Program-made: the position numbers and the translations under genes
NCBI GenBank assembly: GCA_003013855.2
Contig: ML058507.1
Coordinates: 4,402,001 to 4,466,000, forward strand
From: Liriodendron chinense
Lineage: Eukaryota; Streptophyta; Magnoliopsida; Magnoliales; Magnoliaceae
Direction of reading: 5' to 3'
Length of the DNA stretch: 64,000 bases
Part shown: positions 11,518-22,282 of the stretch, piece by piece
How the letters are laid out: every line of letters begins with the position of its first letter
Numbering within the stretch: the stretch's first letter is position 1
Notes under the pieces: model-generated
The model's input: the letters and a program-made list of their open reading frames with translations, nothing else
Databases searched by the model: none
Told to the model about the DNA's origin: nothing

Positions 11518-11780
11518 GCGACCGGTCGTCCATCGCCAGGACCGGTCGTCCGACCGGTCCGATTATGCACAGAAGGAAATCTTTCAGAGAAGGTCACTAG
11601 ACCATTCACGACTGGTCGTGCGACAGGTCATCCGATGCCTAAGCCGGTCATGCGACCGGTCCTTGAATTAAAAAATTAAATCTGAATTTTGTCAAAACTC
11701 TCTGGACTAAAAAGTGACGTTTTGCGACCGGTCGTGCCACCGGTCATCAGGGGGCTCAGACTGGTCGTGCGACCGGTCGT
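11518..11780. repeat. ACCGGT palindrome array in the 5' LTR of B
   Basis: Copies include GACCGGTCG-TG-CGACCGGTC (11518), GGACCGGTCG-TC-CGACCGGTCC (about 11540), two more near 11610-11660, and a last group at 11730-11780. The centre differs from that in H (TG or TC instead of AT/AA), but each copy remains self-complementary. The 3' LTR carries the same set at about 21121-21385. Confidence 0.8.
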
Positions 11781-11878
11781 CTGCATAATAAAGCTTCTTC
11801 GTGAAGCTTCGAGATTTTCTGCGCAGTGTGTAACCTTACGCAATTTCTGGATGTTTCTGACGCAAGGGGCTTCCAAAT

Positions 11879-11887
11879 TATAAAAGG
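11879..11887 (+). promoter_or_regulatory. TATA box of the 5' LTR of B
   Basis: TATAAAAGG lies about 100 bp downstream of the palindrome array and is followed by ACACCTAGGGGCTCTTCC. The identical block in the 3' LTR is at 21482-21490. Confidence 0.75.
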
Positions 11888-12695
11888 ACACCTAGGGGCT
11901 CTTCCTAGGTCATCATAGAAGCCAAGGAAGGTCGTGGGAGAGGACGGAAGTCGTCGTGGAGCGTCAGCAACCCTCTAATTTTCAGTTTTTCTAGTTTTTA
12001 TGCTTTCTATTATTAGTTCTAGTTGTAGTATGACAATGCTCGGCTAGAATCTCTCAGCTAAGGCTGAGAGGTGAAGCTTGTAGCTAATTTCATGTTTGAT
12101 TCAGTTTAATTCAAGTAATTTCAATTCAAGCTTGGACTTTTATTTATTTTAGTCCCTTAAGTTGGTAGTTTGAGATGTTTTATGAGAGTTCATGTGCTCC
12201 GGACATGAATTCCTTGCAATTCTCTGAGATTATCATATGATGCTTGTTTAGATTCGAATTATAGTAATCCTTGAGTAGGCCATAGTCCACAGGCATGGCT
12301 GTTACTCCGAAGGCTATGATTTTAAATTCTACATTGATTGAATGGGACTAGAACTTGGAAGTTCAGCTTGAATGGAATTGAATGTGTTTGAATGCTTTAT
12401 TCTCTAACTAGATGAGAGATAGGACTTCAAATCTAGTTGTGCACTATACTTAGATTGATTGGCTTGACATGGGATTGCTACAAGTAGATCCTTGAATGTC
12501 TTAGTACCTTAAATTACTGATTTTCCATTAAGTTTTTGTTTTAGTTTAATTACTCAATTGAATCCTATTTCTTGCAAAAACTGAGTTGCTGGAATAGTTT
12601 GAAAGTTGTTTCTCACTCCCTGTGGATCGACCTCGATCTTACCAAGATTTATTACTACATCGTAGCCTTACACTTGAGGCGAGCGAACAAGTTTT

Positions 12696-12714
12696 TGGCG
12701 CCGCTTGCCAGGGA
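12696..12714 (+). promoter_or_regulatory. Primer-binding site of B (tRNA-Asp type)
   Basis: TGGCGCCGCTTGCCAGGGA starts six bases after the LTR. It resembles the complement of the plant tRNA-Asp 3' end (TGGCGCCGTTGCCGGGGA), with an extra base and a substitution. The leader to gag (12715-12944) is T-rich and non-coding. Confidence 0.8.
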
Positions 12715-12944
12715 GTTTAGATAACGGTTTTCAAATTGTTTTAGTGGCTATAGAAGTAGAAGTAGATAGGTTTTCTGATTTTTTTCTAGAACTAACAAAT
12801 TGTTTTGTTTTGTAGGATTTCTTCTCTAGTTAAAAGCGCATCAGGTGATACCTTTCTAACTTAGTTTTTTACAGATTTTCTATTTTTAGATTAATTTCAG
12901 ATTTCTAGGATTTAGGACTAGTTTAGTTTTTTGTTGAGTGGTTT

Positions 12945-14654
12945 ATGTCCCGTTGGGAACGTAACCACTCAAATCGTCTCCAATCTGAAGGTGGTTTAGT
13001 TGGACCATTGTCAGTCCATACACGAGTCCGAAATTACCAAGAGCATTGTGAAAGTTTGGGGAGTATGGATCAAACACCTTTAAGGAATCCTCCTCCCCCT
13101 ACTCCAACTACAAACGCAAATCAAGGAGTAGGAGAGAATGAGGTACATAATATTTTTTCACTGAGATCATTGCGGGATTACCTACAACCAGCCCGTGCAA
13201 TTACACCCTCTTGTGTGGTTCTACCACCAAACAGGGAAAACATTGACATAAAGCCGGGTGTAATTCAACTCTTACCAAAGTTCCATGGGCTAGACTCTGA
13301 CCGCCCATATCTACACTTGAAAGAATTTGAAGAAGTGGTGGCTACCTTGCAGTACGCTAATGTTTCAGAAGATACCATTAGACTTAAACTTTTTCCCTTT
13401 TCATTGAAAGAAAGAGCCAAAGATTGGCTTCACTCTTTTAGACCACATTCGATTGGGTCATGGATTGAGATGACCCGGGAATTCTTGAAAAAGTTCTTCC
13501 CGGCTCATAAAAAGAACACCCTTCGAAGAGCCATAATGAATTTCTCGACTAAAGAGGGTGAATCTTTTTTTTAATGTTGGGAGAGATTTAAGGACCTCCT
13601 ACTTGCTTGCCCACATCATGGCTATGAGAGTTGGCAAATTATAAATTTTTTCAATGATGGATTAAGTTCCAATATGCGCCAATTTGTAGAGATGATGTGC
13701 AATGGCGAGTTTATCAATAAAAATCCAGATGAGGCTTGGAGTTACTTGGACATGTTGGCTGAAAATGCCCAATCTTGGGATACCTCGGATAAACCCAATA
13801 ACCCCAAGCCTATTCAAGAGAAAGGAGAAGTCTATATCCTTAAGGAGGAAGATGACGTGAATGCAAGGATAGCCAACCTCACAAGGAAGGTTGAGGCCAT
13901 GGAACTTAGTAAAAGTGGAGTTCCAAAGTCCAATAAAGCTGTTGAAACCATATGTGGGATTTGTCTCACCGATTTACACGCTACGCAAGATTGTCCCACA
14001 ATTCCTGCATTTCAAGAGGTATTACATGAACATGCACACGCCACATATGGGTATCAAAGGCCTTTCAATGGACCGGTGGGTAATACGTACAATGAGAGTT
14101 AAAAGAACCACCCAAATTTTAGTTGGAAGAATGCTCCTACATGCAATCCTACCAACTCTCAAAGAGGGCCACCCATGCAAAATATGGCCCCATCTCAGTT
14201 CTCAATGGAGGATACCTTGAAAGCATTTATACAAGGGCAAATGCAAATCAATCAAACAAATCAGCAATTGTTTCAAGAGCTTAAAGTCTCAGTTGATGAG
14301 ATTAAGGGATGCTTGAATGCTAGGGAAAGGACCTTTCCAGCCCAACCTCAGCCCAATCCAAAGCAAGTACATGAAGTGAGCATTCCTAATCCTTCCAACC
14401 AACACATGGAGCAAGCCAAATCCATCACCACTCTTAGAAGTGGTAAAAAAATTGACAAATCTATTCCGGTGAAGGCCGATAAACCTAATGATCCGCTAAT
14501 TTCTGAGGATGAGGATGGATCTAACTTAGCCCCACAAGAAACGGAACGCGTTTGCAAGCCCGTAGCACTATTCCCTTCGAGATTGGTTGCCCCAAAATCT
14601 TTTCCAATCTCTCATGATATTCTAGAGATTTTCAGACAAGTCAAGATTAACATC
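12945..14654 (+). pseudogene. gag: Gag of element B (one frame, two stops, cut by K)
   Basis: The frame begins MSRWERNHSNRLQSEGG, the Athila Gag start shared with G and I. It contains SLRDYLQPARA, the Gag core (GVIQLLPKFHGL, FPFSLKERAKDWL, FLKKFFPAHK, MRQFVEMMCNGEF), and a canonical CX2CX4HX4C zinc knuckle (C-GI-C-LTDL-H-ATQD-C, about 13950-13990). It is a single frame from 12945 to 14654 with TAA at 13572-13574 and 14100-14102, each explained by CAA with one C-to-T change. Insertion K interrupts it at VKINI, and it resumes at 16049 in the protease entry. Confidence 0.85.
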
Positions 14655-16048
14655 TATTCGCTCGCATCAAGTGTAAGGCTGTGATGTAGTAATAAAACTT
14701 GATACGACCGAGGTCGATCCACAGGGAAATAGAAACAACTTCCAAAGCACTCCAGCAACTCAGTTTTTGGAAGAAAATTAGATTCAATTGAGTGTTTAAT
14801 TAAAACAGCAACTTAATGAAAAATCAGGAATATAAAGTACTAAGGCATTCAAGGATCCACTTGTAGCAATCCTATGTCAATTCAGTTAATCCAAGTAGAG
14901 AACACAACTAGATTTGAAGTCCTATCTCTCGTCTAGTTGGGAAATAAAGCATTCACACACATTCAATCCAAATCAAGTTGAACTTCCAAGTTCTAGCCCA
15001 TACAATCAATGTAGAATTCAAATCCATAGCCTGCGGAGTAACAGCCATGCCTATGGACTATGGCCTGCTCAAGGATTACTATAATTCGAATCTAAACAAG
15101 CAACCTGTGATAATCTCAGAGAATTGCAAGGAATTAATGTCCCGGGCACATGAACTCTCATAAAACATCTCAAACTACCACTAAAAGAACTGGAACATGA
15201 GAAAAATTCAAACTTGAATTTAAATTACTTGAATTAAACTGAATCCAACATCGAATTGGCTACAAGCTTCACCTCTCAGCCTTAGCTGAGAGGTTCTAGC
15301 CGAGCATATTCATGCTACAACTAAAATCTCTAAATAAAAGCATAAAACTAGCAAAATCGGAAATAGAAGAGTTGCAGACGCTCCACGACAGCTTTCCCTC
15401 CTTAGAACCACGTTCCTTAGCTTCCCTGATACCGTAGGAAGAACCCCTAGGTGTCCTTTTATATTAAGAAACCCCCCTTGCGTCAGAATCTGCGAAAGGT
15501 TACGCAGTGCGCAGCAATTTTTGGAGTCCAGATTTAGCAAGGACTCTGTTTACGCAACGCCGACTGGTCATGACCGGTCGGACTGGGCTTTTACACATTC
15601 CAGGGAGCACAGCCGACCGGTCAAGACTGGTCGGACAGACCTCCTAGCAATCCAGCAAGTGTAACCGACCGGTCATGACCGGTCGGACCACATTTCTAAC
15701 CATCCAGTGTGCATGGCCGACCGGTCAAGACCGGTCGGCCTGTCTTCAATGTGAACAGCCTTCATGGCCGACCGGTCAAGACCGGTCGGCCTTCTTCAAC
15801 TTGATTCTTCTTCTCTTCTTTTTCTCCTTTTTCTTCTTCTCTCTCTTCTCCTTGCTTTCTTCTTTCTTTGGTCTTCTTTCATCCTTCATCCAAAAGCTAT
15901 AAAAGAGTTCTTTTGGTCCCCAATTGGATGAAGTCCGCTCTTATGCCTATAATCACAAAACATGTGTTAGGTGGGCCTTTAAATCATGAAAATCATGCAA
16001 ACCATGTCATGTAATAGGCAATGCAATGTATAAATTGGAGGTTCAACA
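14655..16048 (-). mobile_element. Element K: solo Athila-type LTR in the gag-pro of B
   Basis: On the plus strand it runs from TATTCGCTCGCATCAAG (TG edge mutated to TA) to GAGGTTCAACA, and is flanked by ACATC at 14650-14654 and 16049-16053. Removing it restores the Athila reading VKINI-PLLDAIKQIPSYAKFL across the junction. It is 1394 bp, with TATA box on the minus strand at 15455-15463. There is no internal region and no gene; the 61-residue frame near 14978 is chance. Confidence 0.93.
15560..15791. repeat. ACCGGT palindrome array in solo LTR K
   Basis: Five copies of CCGACYGGTC-AW-GACYGGTCGG lie about 50-55 bp apart. Four are near perfect palindromes. Confidence 0.85.
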
Positions 16049-16833
16049 ACATCCCTTTGCTTGATGCCATCAAACAAATCCCCTCTTATGCCAAGTTTCT
16101 AAAGGACCTATGCACAACAAAACACAAATATAATGTGCAGCAAAAGGCCTTCTTAAATGAGCAAGTGAGTGCCATTCTCACTCAAAAGACCCCCCCAAAA
16201 TTTAAAGATCCCGGTAGTCCCATCGTCTCATGTATCATTGGAGACTACCGGATTGAACGTGCCTTGCTAGATTTGGGGGCGAGTGTGAACTTGATCCCAT
16301 ACTCGGTATATGAGCAATTGGGTCTTGGTGAATTAAAACCCACCAAAACCATGTTGCAACTCACTAATAGATCTATCCGTGTACCGAGGGGGATAGTTGA
16401 GGATGTTCTAGTCCAAGTTAACAAATTCTACAACCCGGTAGATTTTATCATCTTGGACACACAACCGGTTTTGGATGTAAGCACCCTAATACCGGTAATA
16501 TTAGGCCGCCCATTCCTTGCCACATCAAACGCAATCATCAATTGCTAGAATGGGGCGATGCAACTATCTTTTGGAAACATGACATTAGAGGTGAATGTGT
16601 TTCACTTGGGCAAAAGACATAGGGATGTCGATGATGATGAGTTCTTCAAGGTAAACATGCTTGAATCTTTTGAAGAAGAAGAAGAACTCTTCCAACTTGA
16701 ACCACTAGAAAGCTTGGAGACATGCTTAGCACATTTCATGGATTCCGAAGACCCCATCATTAGTGAAATTGTGCAAGCATTGAATATAGAAAGACCGGTA
16801 GTTGGTACTAGCCGGTGGAGGCCCCCATTTTGA
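16049..16833 (+). pseudogene. pol: Aspartic protease region of element B
   Basis: After K the frame reads PLLDAIKQIPSYAKFLKDLC, then the protease active site ALLDLGASVNLIPYSVYEQLG (about 16265-16330) and VILGRPFLATSNAIINC. TAG at 16546-16548 breaks it, and the same frame continues (LSFGNMTLEVNVFHLGK) to TGA at 16831-16833. Comparison with G and H shows the RT frame follows after a one-base shift near 16825, probably an extra C in the CCCCC run. Confidence 0.85.
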
Positions 16834-18169
16834 AAAGTTGCCACCAACCACATCAAGGCCTCTACCGTCTAACATCAAACCACCAAAGCTTGACCTTAAA
16901 CCATTGCCATCTGAGCTTAAATATGTATATTTGGGTCAAAAGGAAACTTTTCCAGTTGTCATTGCCTCTCACCTAGAGAAAGACCAAGAGCTCAAGTTGA
17001 TTGAGCTACTCAAAGAACATAGGGAAGCCATAGGTTGGACAATAGCAGATCTCAAAGGGATAAATTCTTTGGTTTGCACTCACCGTATACATCTTGAAGA
17101 AAATGCAAAAACAACTAGACAACCTCAAAGACGGCTAAATCCAAACATGATGAAGGTTGTCAAAGCCGAGGTGTTAAAGCTATTAAATGTGGGTATCATC
17201 TACCCCATCTCAGATAGCCAATGGGTGAGTCCTACCCAAGTTGTCCCCAAGAAATCTGGTATTACCATCATAGAAAACGCCAACAACGAGCTTATACCGA
17301 CTAGGGTGACCACTGATTGGTTTATGTGCATTGATTATCGGAAGCTCAACACGGTTACTAGGAAAGACCACTTCCCTCTCCCATTTATGGATCAAATTTT
17401 GGAGAGGTTAGCAGGCCATTCCTATTATTGCTTCCTAGATGGCTATTCCGGATACAACCAAATTGAGATAGCTCCGGAGAACCAAGAGAAAATCACATTT
17501 ACATGCCCGTTTGGCACCTTCGCTTACCGAATAATGCCATTCGGGTTATGTAATGCACCCGCCACATTCCAACGATGCATGTTGAGTATTTTCTCGGACA
17601 TGGTGGGTGAGTTTCTTGAGGTATTCATGGACGATTTTTCTGTTTTTTGTTGTACGTTTGATGAGTGCCTCAAGCACTTGAAGTTGGTCTTAATGAGGTG
17701 TGAGGAGAAGAACCTCGTTTTAAACTGGGAAAAGTGCCATTTCATGGTACATAGAGGAATAGTCCTTGGACATATCATCTCGTCCAATAGAATAGAGGTA
17801 GACCGGGCAAAAATTGACATTATTTCCAATCTACCACCACCCAAAAGCATACACGATGTGCGGTCCTTCCTTGGACACGCCGGTTTCTATAGAAGATTCA
17901 TAAAAGATTTTACTCATATCTCAAGGCCTTTATGTAACCTTCTACAAAAGGAGAACCAATTTGAGTGGAGTGCCGAATGTCAATTAGCTTTTTCAAAGCT
18001 AAAAGATATGTTGACAACCGCTCCTATTATGCAACCACCAGATTGGTCCATTCCTTTTGAGTTGATGTGCGATGTGAGCGATTATGCTATTGGGGCGGTG
18101 TTAGGCCAAAAGAAGGATAAGAAGCCCCATGTTATCTACTACGCAAGTAGGACCTTGAATCCAGCCTAA
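16802..18169 (+). CDS. pol: Reverse transcriptase and start of RNase H of element B
   Basis: The homologous protein starts near 16834 (FEKLPPTTSRPLPS); the upstream ATG at 16802 belongs to a shadow frame. RT motifs are MCIDYRKLNTVTRKDHFPLP, CFLDGYSGYNQIEIAPENQE, TFAYRIMPFGLCNAPATFQR and the catalytic VFMDDF (MDD at 17627-17635). The RNase H start PFELMCDVSDYAIGAVLG carries the first catalytic Asp. The frame ends at TAA 18167-18169, which would be CAA (NPAQVN) with one C-to-T change, and the reading continues in the same frame. RT uses the primer at the site at 12696 to copy the element RNA. Confidence 0.9.
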   Translation: MVLAGGGPHFEKLPPTTSRPLPSNIKPPKLDLKPLPSELKYVYLGQKETFPVVIASHLEKDQELKLIELLKEHREAIGWTIADLKGINSLVCTHRIHLEENAKTTRQPQRRLNPNMMKVVKAEVLKLLNVGIIYPISDSQWVSPTQVVPKKSGITIIENANNELIPTRVTTDWFMCIDYRKLNTVTRKDHFPLPFMDQILERLAGHSYYCFLDGYSGYNQIEIAPENQEKITFTCPFGTFAYRIMPFGLCNAPATFQRCMLSIFSDMVGEFLEVFMDDFSVFCCTFDECLKHLKLVLMRCEEKNLVLNWEKCHFMVHRGIVLGHIISSNRIEVDRAKIDIISNLPPPKSIHDVRSFLGHAGFYRRFIKDFTHISRPLCNLLQKENQFEWSAECQLAFSKLKDMLTTAPIMQPPDWSIPFELMCDVSDYAIGAVLGQKKDKKPHVIYYASRTLNPA

Positions 18170-18178
18170 GTTAATCAC

Positions 18179-19741
18179 TTGACTACGGAGAAAGAGCTCC
18201 TAGCCGTCATCTTTGCCTTGGACAAATTCAGGCCTTACTTAATAGGATCCAAAGTAATCGTTTACACAGATCATCCAGCGCTGAAACACCTTCAAGAATT
18301 CAATTTGGAGATCAAAGACAAGAAGGGGGTAGAAAGTGTGGTGGCGGATCATCTATCCCGCCTAGTCCTACCTAATTCCATTGACGAGTCACCTATTGAG
18401 GACTCATTCCCTGATGAGCAACTCTTTGTTGTTATGCATCCATCATGGTACGCTGATATAGCCAATTATCTTTCCACAAGTGCCATGCCAATTCATTGGA
18501 CTGCGCAGGACAAACATAAATTTCTAAGGGAAGTGCGCAGATTTTTTTGGGATGAACCTTTATTGTTTAAATATTGCCCAGACCAAATTATAAGGAGATG
18601 TGTTCCTGATGATGAACATAATTCTGTCATCTCCTTTTGTCATGATCAAGCATGTGGGGGTCATTTTTCAGCCAAGAAAACAACTGTAAAAATTCTGCAG
18701 TGTGGTTTTTATTGGCCCACGCTATTTAAGGACACCCACGAGTTTTGCAAAGCATGCGAGCGTTGCCAAAAGTTAGGAGGATTATCCCGTCGAAATATGA
18801 TGCCTCTCACCCGAATTCAACATCTTGAAGTCTTTGACTGTTGGGGCATCGATTTCATGGGACTATTCCCCTCATCTTTTGGACATGTATATATTTTGCT
18901 TGCCGTGGACTATGTGTCTAAATGGATAGAGGCTATCCCATGTAGAACCAACGATCATTGTACGGTTCTCAAGTTCCTTAAAGAAAACATACTTTCTAGA
19001 TTTGGGACGCCTCGAGCCATCATTAGTGATGGTGGTTCTCACTTTTGCAATAGACCTTTTGAAGCTTTAATGAAGAAATATGGTATTAGGCATAAAGTGA
19101 GTACCCCATACCACCCACAGACAAGTGGGCAAGCTGAAATCTCTAATAGGGAAATCAAACAGATTTTGGAAAAGACGGTGAGACCGGATCTCAAGGATTG
19201 GTCCCTAAGATTAGATGATGCACTTTGGGCTCACCGTACCGCCTACAAGACACCCATTGGAATGTCCCCTTATAGACTTGTCTATAGGAAAGCTTGCTAC
19301 TTGCCTGTGGAGATAGAACACAAAGCCTATTGGGCAATTCGGGCTTTAAATTTTGACATTGACAAGGCTAGCTCGCTTCGCAAACTTCAATTAAATGAGC
19401 TTGACGAGATCCGAAACGATGCATCTGAGAATTCGAGAATTTACAAGAGTAAGATGAAGGCCTTTCATGACAAGCACATCTTAAGGAAATCTTTCCATGA
19501 AGGACAGAAAGTGCTCTTGTACAATGCCCGACTTCATCTTTTTTCGAGAAAATTACGATCTCGATGGACCGGCCCATATATTATCAAAGAAGGTTTTCCT
19601 CATGGGGCTGTTGAGATTGAGAATGCAGCGAATGGTAACTGTTTTAAAGTTAATGGACAACGCCTTAAACCATTTGTTGAGAAATTTGATTTAGAGGACA
19701 TGTCCATCACTCTGAATGATCCTGTCTATCAGGACGATTGA
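18179..19741 (+). CDS. pol: RNase H end and integrase of element B
   Basis: TTEKELLAVIFALDKFRPYL and VIVYTDHPALKHL are RNase H. About 17 residues present in H (between ALKYL and LQE) are missing here, an in-frame deletion near 18285. Integrase follows. Its zinc domain has H-x-H in FCHDQACGGHFSAKK and C-x2-C in FCKACERCQKLG. The catalytic triad is D in WGIDFMG (about 18850), D in IISDGGSHF (about 19030) and E in TSGQAEISNREIKQ (about 19135). The C-terminal part ends NDPVYQDD, as in H. The frame is open throughout, but RNase H is probably dead. Confidence 0.9.
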   Translation: MTTEKELLAVIFALDKFRPYLIGSKVIVYTDHPALKHLQEFNLEIKDKKGVESVVADHLSRLVLPNSIDESPIEDSFPDEQLFVVMHPSWYADIANYLSTSAMPIHWTAQDKHKFLREVRRFFWDEPLLFKYCPDQIIRRCVPDDEHNSVISFCHDQACGGHFSAKKTTVKILQCGFYWPTLFKDTHEFCKACERCQKLGGLSRRNMMPLTRIQHLEVFDCWGIDFMGLFPSSFGHVYILLAVDYVSKWIEAIPCRTNDHCTVLKFLKENILSRFGTPRAIISDGGSHFCNRPFEALMKKYGIRHKVSTPYHPQTSGQAEISNREIKQILEKTVRPDLKDWSLRLDDALWAHRTAYKTPIGMSPYRLVYRKACYLPVEIEHKAYWAIRALNFDIDKASSLRKLQLNELDEIRNDASENSRIYKSKMKAFHDKHILRKSFHEGQKVLLYNARLHLFSRKLRSRWTGPYIIKEGFPHGAVEIENAANGNCFKVNGQRLKPFVEKFDLEDMSITLNDPVYQDD

Positions 19742-20872
19742 TCTCCTAGTCTGATGGAGGTATAGCATCGGTAGGTTTAGTTTTATTTAGTTTTACTGTT
19801 TTAGTAGGTTTAGTTGTTGGGTTATAGACTTCCATGATCACTCTCTTAGGTACTATTGTTCTCACTCTCTCATATTTTACCATTGCTCTCATGTTCATGC
19901 TCATTGCATATCTTTTTACATTGAGGACAATGCAAGAATTGGTTGGGGGGTGAGATGAGATTCCTCATCTAGCAGTTTGCAACATTTCGAGCTTCATATG
20001 CGCAAATTTTTTTCAAATTTTCTAAAAATTCAAAACTCTTTTAGAAAACCTTATTTCCATGCATTCGAGATGATATGAGTATAAGAAGAGGAGATACGAA
20101 GTGTGTGATGTTGTAAGTCTTGAATTTCTCCCAACATAATGGTTTTATATGTTAGTTCCCCTATTGTTGTGATTGATAGAAAATTTGAACACTTTTTACA
20201 CCTAGTTCACATTACACGATTTTCCTGAGTTGAACGGTTTATGTGATTTGTGGATTAGCTGGACTTTGATTTAAAGGTGTTGAGAAACCAAGCTGGGGTA
20301 TTTTGTCCATCCTTGTCCATGGGAAAATAACGAAAGATATGGATTTTTAAAAATCCTATCTAATTTAAAAAGAAAAAGGAAAGAAAAGATGAAATCGAGA
20401 ATGAGGAAAAATGGTGGAAAATTTTGAAAAGGGCTACCTATTACCAACCGGGGGATGGTCGAACTGTAACCAAAGCCGGAAATGGGACGTAGTGTGAAAG
20501 CTGTCGGAAGGACGGTAAGGCAAATTCCTATCATAGGTTTGTTGTTGCTCTGTGCACCTTAAAAATTTTGGTTTACTTAATATATGAAGAAGGTAATCCG
20601 GGAGACTCATGAAATGAACTTTCACTTTGCACACTGGGTTGAAATTGTTCGAGTTCTTCTATTTATCAATCAATCAGCGGGAATTTCATATAGACACTTC
20701 TTATGCTTTGAGAGTTAAGTTTGCAATTTCTATCACCTAGTTTCTCCAAATTTTATACTTGTGTGTCTTGTAATGGATAGAAACATGGTTTCTGAAAGAG
20801 AGTTGGGTTTGGAGGTTTGAACTTATTCACGCATGTTTTGCTTGGGACTAGCAAAAAGTTGGTTTAGGGGTG
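19742..20872 (+). other. 3' untranslated region of element B with two polypurine tracts
   Basis: This 1.1-kb stretch has no supported ORF. A polypurine-type tract TTGGTTGGGGGGTG lies at 19939-19952, just after ACATTGAGGACAATG. The tract adjoining the 3' LTR is GGTTTAGGGGTG at 20861-20872, the expected primer for plus-strand DNA. Confidence 0.8.
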
Positions 20873-22282
20873 TGTTGAACCTCCAATTTATACATTGCAT
20901 TGCCCAGTACATCACATTATAGGCACGTTTTTCATGCTCAAACGGCCTATTTAATGCATGTTTTGTGATTTCAGGGATGAGAGCGGACTTCACCAAATTG
21001 GAGACTAAAAAGGGCCATTTGAAGCCATCGGATGAAGAAGAAAGAAGGACCAAAGAAAGTAGAAAGAGAGGAGAAGAAAGGAAGAAAGAAGCAAAAGGAG
21101 AGAGCAAGAAACAGAGGCCAAGACCGGTTGTGCGACCGGTCGTCCATCGCCAGGACCGGTCGTCCGACCGGTCCAATTATGCACAGAAGGAAATCTTTCA
21201 GAGAAGGTCACTGGACCATTCACGACCGGTCGTGCGATGGATCGTCTGATGCCCAGATCGGTTGTGCGATCGGTCCTTGAATTAAAAAATTAAATCCGAA
21301 TTTTGGCAAAACTCTCTGGACTAAAATGTGACTGTTTTGCAACCGGTTGTCAGGGGGCTCAGACCTGTCGTGCGACCGGTCGTCTGCGTAATAAAGCTTC
21401 TCCGTGAAGCTCCGAGATTTTCTGCGCAGTGCTTAACCTTGCGCAATTTCTGGATGTTTCCGACGCAAGGGGCTTCCACATTATAAAAGGACACCTAGGG
21501 GCTCTTCCTAGGTCATCATAGAAGCCAAGGAAGGTCGTGGGAGAGGACGGAAGTCGTCATGGAGCGTCAACAACCCTCTAATTTCCAGTTTTCTAGTTTT
21601 TATGCTTTCTATTATGAGTTCTAGTTGTAGTATGACAATGCTTGGCTAGAATCTCTCAGCTAAGGCTGAGAGGTGAAGCTTGTAGCTAATTTCATGTTTG
21701 ATTCAGTTTAATTCAAGTAATTTCAATTCAAGCTTGGACTTTTATTTATTTTAGTCCCTTAAGTTGGTAGTTTGAGATGTTTTATGAGAGTTCATGTGCT
21801 CCGGACATGAATTCCTTGCAATTCTCTGAGATTATCATATGATGCTTGTTTAGATTCGAATTATAGTAATCCTTGAGCAGGCCATAGTTCACAGGCATGG
21901 CTGTTACTCCGAAGGCTATGATTTTAAATTCTACATTGATTGAATGGGACTAGAACTTGGAAGTTCAGCTTGAATGGAATTGAATGCGTTTGAATGCTTT
22001 ATTTTCTAACTAGATGAGAGATAGGACTTCAAATCTAGTTGTGCTCTATACTTGGATTGACATAGGATTGCTACAAGTGGATCCTTGAATGCCTTAGTAC
22101 CTTAAATTACTGATTTTCCATTAATTTTCTGTTTTAGTTTAATTACTCAATTGAATCCTATTTCTTGCAAAAACCGAGTTGCTGGAATAGTTTGAAAGTT
22201 GTTTCTCACTCCCTGTGGATCGACCTCAGTCTTACCGAGATTTATTACTACATCGCAGCCTTACACTTGAGGTGAGCGAACA
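20873..22282 (+). repeat. 3' LTR of element B
   Basis: At 1410 bp it closely matches the 5' LTR, including the palindromes (21121-21385), TATAAAAGG (21482-21490), and the end ACACTTGAGGTGAGCGAACA. It is followed directly by the GTACG duplication. Confidence 0.93.

Larger units (their letters stand above)
11263..12689 (+). repeat. 5' LTR of element B
   Basis: The LTR is 1427 bp. It has U3 with an ACCGGT palindrome array (11518-11780), TATAAAAGG at 11879-11887 followed by ACACCTAGGGG, and a U5 end ATTACTACATCGTAGCC...CACTTGAGGCGAGCGAACA. It closely matches the 3' LTR at 20873-22282. No gene lies in it. Confidence 0.93.
11263..22282 (+). mobile_element. Element B: complete Athila-type Ty3/Gypsy retrotransposon
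   Basis: Both LTRs run from TGTTGAACCTCC to GAGCGAACA, and the element is flanked by GTACG at 11258-11262 and 22283-22287. Order is 5' LTR, tRNA-Asp-type primer site, gag, protease, RT, RNase H, integrase, long 3' untranslated region, polypurine tract, 3' LTR. The span is 11020 bp, of which 1399 bp belong to nested solo LTR K and its duplication. The RT (VFMDDF) and the primer site place it in the Athila lineage. It carries at least four in-frame stops and one frameshift, and it split the antisense gene of A. Confidence 0.95.

Noticed and set aside
11361..11671. ORFs on both strands rich in TGRTTG or RPVVRPVV
   Set aside because: These are palindrome and purine-rich sequence of the B LTR, not genes. 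The part of the minus ORF beyond 11262 is real only as antisense PMD sequence of A.
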